This document shows, in pieces, positions 33,731 to 41,537 of a stretch of 64,000 nt of DNA (position 1 is its first letter; the number at the start of each line of letters is the position of its first letter). The position numbers and the translations under genes were made by a program. The stretch comes from WLMZ01 sp031410915 (GTDB lineage: Bacteria > Actinomycetota > Acidimicrobiia > Acidimicrobiales > Ilumatobacteraceae). Location: assembly GCA_031410915.1 (NCBI GenBank), contig JANNZY010000037.1, positions 62,001-126,000 of the forward strand, given 5' to 3'. Below the pieces are notes generated by a model, which saw nothing but the letters and a program-made list of their open reading frames with translations, was not told the DNA's origin and did no database searches.

Positions 33731-36166
33731 ATGGAGCCTCCGATGCGCGCTACTGAGTTCGCCACCGCCGCGGTCGCGGTCACATCCGCAGGCCGTGACA
33801 CGGCCCCTCGCCGGGCACGGTCGCCCCGATCGCCAATGGTGGTCGGTCGTGCCGACGATCCGGCCGAGCGCCAGGCAGATTGCATCGCCGCGGCAGCCGT
33901 GCGTGACGCCTCCGTGGTGATGCGCCGGTTCGCGTCCGGCGGGGCCGCGGCCGCGGGCGCGTCCGGCGGTCCGGTCGACTCGTCAGTGCACGACGCGATC
34001 CAGCGGTCCCGCGGCGGTGGCCGGCGTGCTGACGCCCGAGTGCAGCGATCGGTGGAGTCCGTCGTCGGTGCGCCGCTCGGCGATGTGCGGGTCCACACCG
34101 ACTCGACAGCGGATCAGCTGTCGCAATCGTTGGGCGCGACGGCGTTCACCATTGGCAGCGACGTGTACTTCCGCAACGGCGCGTATCGGCCGGCCAGCAC
34201 CGCCGGTCGCGAGCTGATCAGCCACGAGTTGGCTCACGTCGCCCAGAACTCGGCGGGGCCAGGCAGCCGCATCCGTCGCAAGCTGGACGGCTCGAAGGCC
34301 GCGCTCGTCGACAACGGTGGCAAGGCGTCGGCGGCCAGCCGCATCGTGCGCGGTACGTACGCGAAGATCCTGACCGAGCTCGGCAACTACGAGGCGCAGG
34401 AACGCACGGTCGTGCGCAAGAAGCGGCTGGATCCGGCGACGCGGACGAAGATGGACCGCGCCCTCGCCCGGCTGGAGACGCTCGTCGCCAATTGGCTGCG
34501 CGAGAACCCACCGCTCGACGCCGTGGCTGCGAAGAAGAAGTCGGACGCCTTCTCCGGGATGAGCGACGCGAAGCGGGCAGCGAACCCACTCGACACCGGA
34601 GCCAAGGATGCCCGCAGCCACGCGCTGGCCATGTTGCGGCCGCGTCTCGCCGAAGAGCGGCGTGAACTGGCCCGTCCCGACTATCTCGCCCGGCAGTCCT
34701 TCAACGACCGCAACGTCAAGGTCGTCACCGACGACCTCTTCGGTGGCGGCGTCAACCGGCTCGACTACGTCGAACATGGCGCGGACAACAGCAAGGGCGT
34801 GTTCATGCAGGATCGTGGATGGAACATGGCGGCGCACGGCACGGCCGGCAGTGTGATGGGCATTCCCGAGCTGGACACCAATGCCGGTGCTCGTGCCGTG
34901 GCGATGTCGCGGCTGGCCGAACTGTTCGACGCATCAGAGATCGCCCGCACCGACTTCGCCACGCACAGCAGCGACACCGACTCCAAGACCAGCAAGCTCG
35001 CTGCGAAGCGCACCAAGTTCGGCACGCGCCAGGCGCTCGCTCCGGGCGAGGAGGCCGCCGAGCTCAGCAAGAGTGGCGACATCGTGGCTTCACCCAAAGA
35101 CGTGCGGCGTGAGGGACAGGCCACGCTCCACGATCCGGTGTTGCAACGTTCGCTGAACGTGATCCAGATCATCGATGCCATCGCCGGGCAGCTCGACCGG
35201 CACTGGCACAACTACTACATCGCCACCGCCGGTGGCAAGGTCACGGGCGTCGTCGGCATCGACCTCGACATGGCCTTCGCCGTCGACCATCGCAGCGTCG
35301 ACCCCAAGGTGATCGACGCTCGCGGCGAACACATCAACTCGGCCCACTTCGTCGGCATGCCTGCACTCGCCGACGCCGCATTCCGGACCAAGGTGCTGGC
35401 CATCAGCCCGGAAGCGGTGCGGACCGCGCTGCGCGGCCTGCTGACCGATGCCGAGATCGACTCCACACTCGTGCGCTACCGGCTGGTCCAGGACGCGTTG
35501 CGAAACATCGATTCCACGAACGTGATCGGCGAATGGAACAGCGCTACCGCCGGCCGCCAGGTCGACAGTGCGACGAGCTATCTCGGCAAGATGCGCGAGG
35601 GGATGGTCGTCAACACGTTCGAAGCGCCAGCGTTGCGCATCGTGCACGAGTGCTTCATGGCGCTCGGATTCACCAAAGCCTTCAACATGGCCAAGGCGCT
35701 GGTCGAAAAGACGCTGGGAGAGAGAGTGCTCTCCAACGCGCTCACCCCCGGGCAGGGGATGAGTGTCGTGCAGGGCTTGGAGCGCTACCTCACCACCGAC
35801 GCGCGGGTCACCCGAGTGCTGCAGCTCCACCGTGAACAGGTGGCGTCGGCGCAGGCGCAGCTCGACCAGATCGCTGCGGCACGTGGTGACGTCGCCGGGC
35901 GCGAGAAGGCCATTGCTGATGCACGCGCGAACGCCACCCCCGAGGCCACGATTGCCGAGATGGAGAAGGCGCTCGCCGAGCTGCGCCGATCCCAGATCCT
36001 GCTCGACGGCGCCGAGTTCGTGCGCGAGTTCGCCGCATACACGGACGGCTTCGACCGGCGCTGCGACCTGCTGATCGCGTCGGCACTGAACCGCCAGATC
36101 GCGTTGGTCACCGGAGCACGGCCCGCGCTGCGCCGACCCCTGCCACCAGTGCCGTCCGCCGTGTAA
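33731..36166 (+). CDS. DUF4157 (eCIS-core) protein with PI3/PI4-kinase-like catalytic motifs; candidate toxin/effector
   Basis: An 811-residue protein with an unusual domain order. About 108-172 is a DUF4157 domain: PLGDVRVHTDSTADQLSQSL, TAFTIGSDVYFRNG, then the metallopeptidase-like HELAH (165-169) in ELISHELAHVAQ. This domain marks cargo of extracellular contractile injection systems. About 340-530 looks like a bacterial PI3/PI4-kinase-like fold: an N-lobe with GGGVNRLDYV and KGVFMQD (355-361), then NAGARAVAMSRLAELFD, LQRSLNVIQIIDAIAGQ, the catalytic-loop motif DRHWHN (489-494) and the metal motif GIDLDMAF (Asp 511, 513). About 690-775 is coiled coil. There is no signal peptide. No tail-sheath or baseplate gene lies nearby, so it is an orphan. 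Start 33731 or 33743. Confidence 0.7.
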   Translation: MEPPMRATEFATAAVAVTSAGRDTAPRRARSPRSPMVVGRADDPAERQADCIAAAAVRDASVVMRRFASGGAAAAGASGGPVDSSVHDAIQRSRGGGRRADARVQRSVESVVGAPLGDVRVHTDSTADQLSQSLGATAFTIGSDVYFRNGAYRPASTAGRELISHELAHVAQNSAGPGSRIRRKLDGSKAALVDNGGKASAASRIVRGTYAKILTELGNYEAQERTVVRKKRLDPATRTKMDRALARLETLVANWLRENPPLDAVAAKKKSDAFSGMSDAKRAANPLDTGAKDARSHALAMLRPRLAEERRELARPDYLARQSFNDRNVKVVTDDLFGGGVNRLDYVEHGADNSKGVFMQDRGWNMAAHGTAGSVMGIPELDTNAGARAVAMSRLAELFDASEIARTDFATHSSDTDSKTSKLAAKRTKFGTRQALAPGEEAAELSKSGDIVASPKDVRREGQATLHDPVLQRSLNVIQIIDAIAGQLDRHWHNYYIATAGGKVTGVVGIDLDMAFAVDHRSVDPKVIDARGEHINSAHFVGMPALADAAFRTKVLAISPEAVRTALRGLLTDAEIDSTLVRYRLVQDALRNIDSTNVIGEWNSATAGRQVDSATSYLGKMREGMVVNTFEAPALRIVHECFMALGFTKAFNMAKALVEKTLGERVLSNALTPGQGMSVVQGLERYLTTDARVTRVLQLHREQVASAQAQLDQIAAARGDVAGREKAIADARANATPEATIAEMEKALAELRRSQILLDGAEFVREFAAYTDGFDRRCDLLIASALNRQIALVTGARPALRRPLPPVPSAV

Positions 36167-36194
36167 ACGACGCAGTCACGGGGGAGGTGTCTCC

Positions 36195-36200
36195 TACACT
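36195..36200 (+). promoter_or_regulatory. Putative thrS -10 box (TACACT)
   Basis: TACACT ends 10 nt before the ATG of thrS, so the leader would be about 3-4 nt. No ribosome-binding site is visible close to the ATG, and no T-box or other structured leader fits in the 44 nt gap. Confidence 0.45.
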
Positions 36201-36210
36201 GGTGCTCCCT

Positions 36211-38205
36211 ATGACAGACATCCTGATCACCCTTCCCGACGGTTCGCAGCGCGCCTTTGCCGAGGGCAGCACTGCGACCGACGTGGCAGCGTCGATCGGG
36301 TCGCGTCTCGCCAAGGCCGCGGTCGCAGCCACGGTCGACGGCGACGAAGTGGACTTGACGGCGCCCGTGCCCGACGGCGCGCAGGTGGCCATCATCACCG
36401 ACTCGACCGAACAAGGCCGTCATGTGTTGCGTCACTCCACGTCGCACGTCATGGCCCAAGCTGTGACGCAGCTGTTCCCCGGCGCGAAGTACTCCATCGG
36501 CCCGGCCATCGTCGACGGCTTCTACTATGACTTCGAGCTGCCCGAGAACAAGACGTTCAGCGAAGACGACCTCGTCGCGGTCGAGGCCCGGATGCGTGAG
36601 ATCATCGCCGCCGACCAGCCGTTCACACGCAGCGAGATGAGCATCGACGATGCGGTCGCGTTGTTCGCCGACCAGCCGTACAAGGTCGAGATCATCGAGC
36701 GCGTCCGCGCCCTTGGCGAGGTCGTGCCCGACGACGAGGACGAAGACGCCGTGGTTGACACCGGCGAGGTCGGCGTTGGTGGCACCGTCAGTGTGTACCG
36801 CAACACCCCCGATTTCGTCGACATGTGTCGTGGCCCCCACGTACCCAGCACCGGCCGGCTCGGCCACTTCGTGCTGATGAAGGTGGCCGGCGCCTACTGG
36901 CGCGGCAACGAGAAGGGCCCGATGCTGCAACGCATCTACGGCACGGCCTGGGAATCGAAGGCCGCGCTGGAGGAACACCTCCACCGTCTGGAGGAGGCCG
37001 AAAAGCGCGACCATCGCAAGCTCGCCACCGAACTGGATCTGCTCAGCTTCCCGCAGGAGCTGGGCGGCGGCCTCGCAGTGTGGCACCCGAAGGGTGCCAT
37101 CGTCCGCAAGCAGATGGAGGACTACAGCCGCGCTCGCCACCAAGCCGGCGGCTACCAGTTCGTCTACACACCTCACCTCACCAACGGCAAGTTGTTCGAG
37201 ACGAGCGGTCACCTTGCCTGGTACAAGGACGGCATGTACCCGCCGATGGAGATGGACAACGGCACGTACTACATGAAGCCAATGAACTGCCCGATGCACT
37301 GCCTCATCTTCCGCAGTCGCCAGCGCAGCTACCGCGAGCTGCCGCTGCGCCTCTTCGAACTCGGCACCGTGTACCGCTACGAGCGGGCGGGCACCTTGCA
37401 CGGGCTGATGCGCATCCGTGGCTTCACGCAGGACGACAGCCACATCTACTGCACCGAGGATCAGATGGAGGACGAGATCGCGTCCCTGCTCGACTTCGTG
37501 CTCTCGGTGCTGCGCGCGTTCGGGTTCACCGACTTCACGTTCAACCTCAGCACGCGCGACCTGAAGAAGTCGGTCGGCTCGGACGAGATCTGGGACAAGG
37601 CCACTGAGGCGCTGCGCGGCGCGCTCGTTCGTCACGGCCTCGACTTCAAGATCAAGCACGGCGACGCCGCGTTCTACGGCCCGAAGATCGACATCGACGT
37701 GAAGGACGCGATCGGCCGCAGCTGGCAGCTGAGCACCATCCAGGCCGACTTCAACCACCCCGAGCGCTTCGAGTTGGAGTACGTCGGCAACGACAACGCC
37801 CGGCACCGGCCGATCATGTTGCACCGTGCGTTGTTCGGGTCGCTGGAGCGCTTCTTCGGCGTGCTCATCGAGCACTTCGCGGGCGCATTCCCGGCCTGGC
37901 TGGCACCTGTGCAGGCGCGCATCCTGCCGGTTGCGACCGCACACGAGGCCTATGCCCACGAGGTCGCCCAGATCTTGCGCGACCAGGCCTTCCGGGTGGA
38001 CGTCGTCGAGGCCAACGACCAACTCGGCAAGCGCATCCGCGCCGGCAAGCTGGAGAAGCTGCCGTACATCCTCGTCGTCGGTGACGACGACGTGGCCGTG
38101 AACACACTGGGCGTCAATCCACGAGGGGGCGAGGTGGAGCGCGGCGTCGGCATCGACGAGTTCGTCAAGCGCCTCGCCGCCGAAGTCGCCGACGTGCCGG
38201 TCTGA
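36211..38205 (+). CDS. thrS: Threonyl-tRNA synthetase
   Basis: Class II synthetase that charges tRNA-Thr, 664 residues. The N-terminal TGS domain starts ITLPDGSQRAFAEGSTATDV, the editing domain has RHSTSHVMAQAVTQLFPGAK and a MCRGPHVPSTG motif, and the catalytic core has NGKLFETSGHLAWYKDGMY and the zinc motif MNCPMHCLIF; the C-terminal anticodon domain contains VVEANDQLGKRIRAGKLEKL. It leads the conserved actinobacterial thrS-HIT-pgsA-patA block. Confidence 0.97.
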   Translation: MTDILITLPDGSQRAFAEGSTATDVAASIGSRLAKAAVAATVDGDEVDLTAPVPDGAQVAIITDSTEQGRHVLRHSTSHVMAQAVTQLFPGAKYSIGPAIVDGFYYDFELPENKTFSEDDLVAVEARMREIIAADQPFTRSEMSIDDAVALFADQPYKVEIIERVRALGEVVPDDEDEDAVVDTGEVGVGGTVSVYRNTPDFVDMCRGPHVPSTGRLGHFVLMKVAGAYWRGNEKGPMLQRIYGTAWESKAALEEHLHRLEEAEKRDHRKLATELDLLSFPQELGGGLAVWHPKGAIVRKQMEDYSRARHQAGGYQFVYTPHLTNGKLFETSGHLAWYKDGMYPPMEMDNGTYYMKPMNCPMHCLIFRSRQRSYRELPLRLFELGTVYRYERAGTLHGLMRIRGFTQDDSHIYCTEDQMEDEIASLLDFVLSVLRAFGFTDFTFNLSTRDLKKSVGSDEIWDKATEALRGALVRHGLDFKIKHGDAAFYGPKIDIDVKDAIGRSWQLSTIQADFNHPERFELEYVGNDNARHRPIMLHRALFGSLERFFGVLIEHFAGAFPAWLAPVQARILPVATAHEAYAHEVAQILRDQAFRVDVVEANDQLGKRIRAGKLEKLPYILVVGDDDVAVNTLGVNPRGGEVERGVGIDEFVKRLAAEVADVPV

Positions 38206-38232
38206 CCAGCGGTCAACGACGCGTCCACTGCG

Positions 38233-38793
38233 ATGACACCACTCGAACACCTGTGGAACGGATGGCGGGCCACGTACGTGCAGACCGGTGGCGCCGCCGG
38301 CGGCGTGACCACGGATGACCGCCGCAGCGTCTTCACCCGCATCCTCGAATCCGGACTCAGCGACGTCGACGCCCACATCGTGCACCGCGGTGCGCTCACG
38401 TTCGTGATCATGAACGCCTACCCCTACAGCATCGGCCACATGCTGGTGCTGCCCTACCGCGAGATCGGCGACCTGGAATCCTTGACTCCGGCCGAGCACA
38501 CCGAGGTCTGGTCCACGGTCACCGATGCCGTGCGCGCGGTGAAGGCCGCGATGAAGCCCGGCGGGGTCAACGTCGGGCTCAACCTCGGCGAGCCGGCGGG
38601 GGGCAGTGTACGTGAGCACCTGCACGTGCACGTCGTGCCGCGTTGGAACGGCGACGCCAACTTCATGACCGCGACTGCGAACACGCGCACGTTGCCAGAG
38701 CGCCTTCCCGACACGGCGGCCAAACTGCGCGCTGCTTGGCCGGCAGCGTCGGCCCGTAGCCTGGACGGCGATGCCCGAGCAGCCGTTGACTGA
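38233..38793 (+). CDS. HIT-family nucleotide phosphorylase/hydrolase (Rv2613c-like)
   Basis: A 186-residue histidine-triad protein. The active-site triad is HLHVHVVPRWNGD, and NAYPYSIGHMLVLPYRE is the upstream family block. In mycobacteria the gene next to thrS (Rv2613c) encodes an AP4A phosphorylase of this family, and the same position here suggests the same activity. The 3' end overlaps the next gene by 23 nt, and that gene's -10 box lies inside this coding region. Confidence 0.88.
   Translation: MTPLEHLWNGWRATYVQTGGAAGGVTTDDRRSVFTRILESGLSDVDAHIVHRGALTFVIMNAYPYSIGHMLVLPYREIGDLESLTPAEHTEVWSTVTDAVRAVKAAMKPGGVNVGLNLGEPAGGSVREHLHVHVVPRWNGDANFMTATANTRTLPERLPDTAAKLRAAWPAASARSLDGDARAAVD
38757..38762 (+). 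promoter_or_regulatory. Putative -10 box (TAGCCT) inside the HIT gene, leaderless
   Basis: TAGCCT ends 8 nt before ATG 38771, inside the 3' end of the HIT gene. The same hexamer precedes the gene at 40840. Confidence 0.45.
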
Positions 38794-39289
38794 CGACCAC
38801 GAGATCCGCGACGCACTGCCCGACGATCTCAACGCGAGTGATTTCGTCGGGCCGTACCAGTTCCCGGATAACAGCCGTCGGCGCATCCCCGGTGCGATCT
38901 ACGTCGCGTTCGCGCTGATCTGCTTCGTGCTGTGGCTCACGCACCGCAACGGACAGCCGGTGCTCGTCAATGACGGCATGCTCGCCGCCGCGATCCTGCT
39001 CGGTGCCTTCGGCATCTTCTGCCTCACGTCCGGCTGGCGGATGCAGGTCGACGAGAAGCAGGCGCTCGTGGCCGCCACCGGTGCGGTCGGTTTCGCCGTC
39101 GGCCATGCGTCCGCGCAGCAGGTGTGGCGCGGGCTGCGCAGCCGCCCGACCTGGCGCGTGTTGTGCTACTCCAGCGAGAACCCGCCGCGTCGACGTGGCC
39201 TGGTCCTGGTCGACGCGGTCGACGGGCAGGTCATCCAACACCTCGTGCAAGACAACCCGGAGACGGACTGGCAAGAACCAAGCGACTGA
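38771..39289 (+). CDS. Small membrane protein of unknown function
   Basis: A 172-residue protein with an acidic N-terminus, two membrane spans (about 43-59, AIYVAFALICFVLWL, and about 70-92, GMLAAAILLGAFGIFCL) and a cytoplasmic C-terminal domain with VWRGLRSRPTWRVLCYSSE and a DAVDGQVIQHLVQDNPE segment. It lies in the thrS-pgsA block and could belong to lipid metabolism, but that is only context. I do not recognise the family. Confidence 0.7.
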   Translation: MPEQPLTDDHEIRDALPDDLNASDFVGPYQFPDNSRRRIPGAIYVAFALICFVLWLTHRNGQPVLVNDGMLAAAILLGAFGIFCLTSGWRMQVDEKQALVAATGAVGFAVGHASAQQVWRGLRSRPTWRVLCYSSENPPRRRGLVLVDAVDGQVIQHLVQDNPETDWQEPSD

Positions 39290-39301
39290 TCGCGCTCGCC
39301 G

Positions 39302-40354
39302 TCAGGCCGGCTGCACCTGTGGCGTTGGAGGCGGCAACGGTAGCGAGGACGCGGCCTCGGCGTCGACGGTGATCGGCGGTGGCAGGTCGTCGGTCTCGTT
39401 CGCGTCGATCGACGCGACCTCGTGCTCGTCTGCGGTCCCCATGCCGAGCGAGGCAATGGCGTCGCTGGACGCGAGTTGCTCGGCCACCTGTTCGACGGCC
39501 GCAAGCGCAGCAGCCTGGGCGGTCTGCTGTGCAGCGAGGGCCGCCGCAGCCTCGGCTTCCAGGATCGCGGCGTGGTCCAGTGGCGCGATGCCGATGCGGG
39601 CGCCGGCACGCAGGTAGACGCGAGCAGCGAATTCGAACCAGGTCTCGCGAGTGGAGCGAGCGGCACCGAGGCGGAGACGCTCCAGGGTGATCTCCTCGGT
39701 GATCAGGTACCCGGGGATGGTGCGCTTCGGGCCGATACGGTCGCGGCGGACACCGACGGTGGGGATGCCCACGTCATACACCGTGCGGCCGTCGGGCGAG
39801 ATCGCCAGACCGGTGTAGGTGGCACCCTCCTCGCCACCGTCGTACTGGATCAGAAAGCCCTCGGCGTGCCGGCCGGGGCGCACATCGGCATCAGCGCAGC
39901 GGTGGAACAAGTTGACGAGTCGCGGCCTGTGCCCGGTGATGGTGCGGATCTTGCCCAGCTTGACGTGCAACGCGATCTGAATCGCAACGTCCTCGCAACG
40001 CACCAGCTGTTCGGCGCGCAGCATGCGTTGGGTGTCGCTGACGCAGTGGTGACAGGTCCAGGCCTCCCAGACGCGCAGAAAGGCACGATCGTCGACAGTC
40101 TGATCGGAGATGTGGGTGCGACAAAAGGGGCGGTTGCAGTGACGGCAGCTGCCGGTGGCGGCGACGCCACATTCGCAGACGGCGGGGCTCGGAGCATTGG
40201 AGGGCACCGCCAGGCGCGCGCGGTGGTCGGTCCAGCTGCGTCCGTTCCAGTATCGCAGTCCACCCGTGTCATGCGGATCCGGGTACCAACCCGACGGCCG
40301 CCCACCGTTGGTGAGCCCACGACCTTGGGTCAGGATTGCTCGCTTACTCGACAT
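39302..40354 (-). CDS. DUF2510 plus B-box-like zinc-finger protein
   Basis: A 350-residue cytosolic protein. Residues ~22-44 are a DUF2510 motif, GWYPDPHDTGGLRYWNGRSW, a short domain often seen at the ends of actinobacterial membrane proteins. Residues ~58-105 are Cys/His-rich: CECGVAATGSCRHCNRPFC, then H and CHHC, a pattern like B-box or related zinc fingers that bind two zinc ions. A ~150-residue domain of unknown type follows (HRPRLVNLFHRCADADVRPG), then an Ala/Gln-rich helix (about 275-300) and an acidic, Pro-rich tail. GGAGG is 6 nt before the ATG. It lies on the reverse strand within an otherwise forward lipid cluster. Confidence 0.72.
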   Translation of the reverse strand: MSSKRAILTQGRGLTNGGRPSGWYPDPHDTGGLRYWNGRSWTDHRARLAVPSNAPSPAVCECGVAATGSCRHCNRPFCRTHISDQTVDDRAFLRVWEAWTCHHCVSDTQRMLRAEQLVRCEDVAIQIALHVKLGKIRTITGHRPRLVNLFHRCADADVRPGRHAEGFLIQYDGGEEGATYTGLAISPDGRTVYDVGIPTVGVRRDRIGPKRTIPGYLITEEITLERLRLGAARSTRETWFEFAARVYLRAGARIGIAPLDHAAILEAEAAAALAAQQTAQAAALAAVEQVAEQLASSDAIASLGMGTADEHEVASIDANETDDLPPPITVDAEAASSLPLPPPTPQVQPA

Positions 40355-40379
40355 CGACCACCTCCGTCGGGGTGCCCAA

Positions 40380-40385
40380 ATGATA
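40380..40385 (-). promoter_or_regulatory. Putative -10 box (TATCAT) of the DUF2510 gene
   Basis: On the reverse strand TATCAT lies 25 nt before ATG 40354, giving a leader of about 18-20 nt that includes GGAGG. The gap of 92 nt to the upstream gene also suggests a separate promoter. Confidence 0.45.
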
Positions 40386-40446
40386 ACGACCCGGCCGTTT
40401 CCGTCCAGGCACTGCGCTGAATCTTAATTCCACCACGTTCCGCCGA

Positions 40447-40779
40447 TCACTGGTTACGCAGAGTGGTGTCTTCGCTGGATTGCCTCGAGGCGTTGTCCAA
40501 CGTTCGGATTGCCCGGGCTGCGTCGTTGGCATGGGTCTGCAGCGCGTCGAGTTCGTGGTCCTTCCAGTCCTCGACGTGGCGTTCCTGGATCGCGGACGCA
40601 ACACCCTCCGGAGTTGCCGCTGCACCGAGCACGGTGGCTGCGGCGGTGACCGCACCCAGCACCGCAGCCTCGGCCGTGGCGACCTCGCCGGGCGCGGTGT
40701 CGTCGTGTTGAGCATCGCGGAGCCGCCGTGCGAGCGACCGGAATGACACCGCGAGATCGTCGGGAGTTGATTTGGCCAT
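40447..40779 (-). CDS. Small helical protein of unknown function
   Basis: A 110-residue, Ala-rich, charged and probably all-helical protein (FRSLARRLRDAQHDD, AAVLGAVTAAATVLGAA, HVEDWKDHELDALQTHANDA). No motif is recognised. It starts at ATG 40779; a longer in-frame extension runs across the divergent pgsA gene and is rejected. It is followed by the DUF2510 gene on the same strand. Confidence 0.6.
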   Translation of the reverse strand: MAKSTPDDLAVSFRSLARRLRDAQHDDTAPGEVATAEAAVLGAVTAAATVLGAAATPEGVASAIQERHVEDWKDHELDALQTHANDAARAIRTLDNASRQSSEDTTLRNQ

Positions 40780-40827
40780 GGGTGAGTGTTCCACAGCAAC
40801 AGGCCGGTCAGACGCGTGACCCTGGGA

Positions 40828-40833
40828 TAGCCT
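40828..40833 (+). promoter_or_regulatory. Putative pgsA -10 box (TAGCCT), leaderless
   Basis: TAGCCT ends 6 nt before GTG 40840, leaving no room for a ribosome-binding site. Confidence 0.5.
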
Positions 40834-40839
40834 GAACCG

Positions 40840-41532
40840 GTGTTCGACGGCCGGTTTCGCGCTCCCATCGACAAAGCCGTCCGGCCCATCGGCAGCCTGC
40901 TGCGCCGCACCGGCCTGTCTCCCGACCACCTGACCATTCTCGGAGTGCTCGTCGCCGTCGGCGCCGCCGTCGCGATCGGTGCCGGTGAGCTCTATCTCGG
41001 ATTCGCGCTGGTCATTCTGGCCGCCATTCCCGACCTGCTCGACGGCGCGCTGGCCAAGGCGTCGAACCAGGCCAGCCAGCGCGGTGCCTTCTTCGACTCG
41101 GTCATCGACAGGCTGACCGATGCCATCATCTTCGCCGGTGTGGCGTACTACTACGTCGACGGCAAGGACCCACGGCTGGCGATGGTGCCGTTCGGCATCC
41201 TCGGCTTCTCGCTGATCATCTCCTACGAGCGGGCCAAGGCCGAGTCGCTCGGACTCGAGGCCAAGGGCGGTTTGATGGAGCGTGCCGAACGCATCATCCT
41301 GCTCGAACTGGGGCTGCTCGTGCACGCGATCCTGCTGCCGATCCTGTGGACCATGCTCGCGCTGACCGCAGTGACAGCGGTGCAGCGCTTCATCAAGGTC
41401 TGGAAGCAGGCCGCCGTCACTCCTCGTACGGCGGCCAAGATGGAAGTCCGTCGCGTCCGGCGGGCGTCGCGCCGGGCCGCGTATGCCGAGCGAAAGCCGA
41501 CGCGCGTGCCCCGTCGCCGCCCGAACCCGTAG
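40840..41532 (+). CDS. CDP-alcohol phosphatidyltransferase, probable phosphatidylinositol-phosphate synthase
   Basis: Membrane enzyme of phospholipid head-group transfer, 230 residues with about six membrane spans. The family motif D-x2-DG-x2-AR-x8-G-x3-D-x3-D is present as DLLDGALAK and, 8 residues on, GAFFDSVIDRLTD, but the Arg is Lys. The order thrS, HIT, pgsA, PatA-like acyltransferase matches the mycobacterial Rv2614c-Rv2611c block, in which this gene makes phosphatidylinositol phosphate; the assignment rests on that synteny. A very basic C-terminal tail of ~35 residues follows the last span. GTG start. Confidence 0.85.
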   Translation: MFDGRFRAPIDKAVRPIGSLLRRTGLSPDHLTILGVLVAVGAAVAIGAGELYLGFALVILAAIPDLLDGALAKASNQASQRGAFFDSVIDRLTDAIIFAGVAYYYVDGKDPRLAMVPFGILGFSLIISYERAKAESLGLEAKGGLMERAERIILLELGLLVHAILLPILWTMLALTAVTAVQRFIKVWKQAAVTPRTAAKMEVRRVRRASRRAAYAERKPTRVPRRRPNP

Positions 41533-41537
41533 CCGAC

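Noticed and set aside
35785..38886. A 1033-codon reverse frame opposite the kinase-like gene, thrS and HIT
   Set aside because: Compositional shadow of thrS; no start signal, no recognisable domain.
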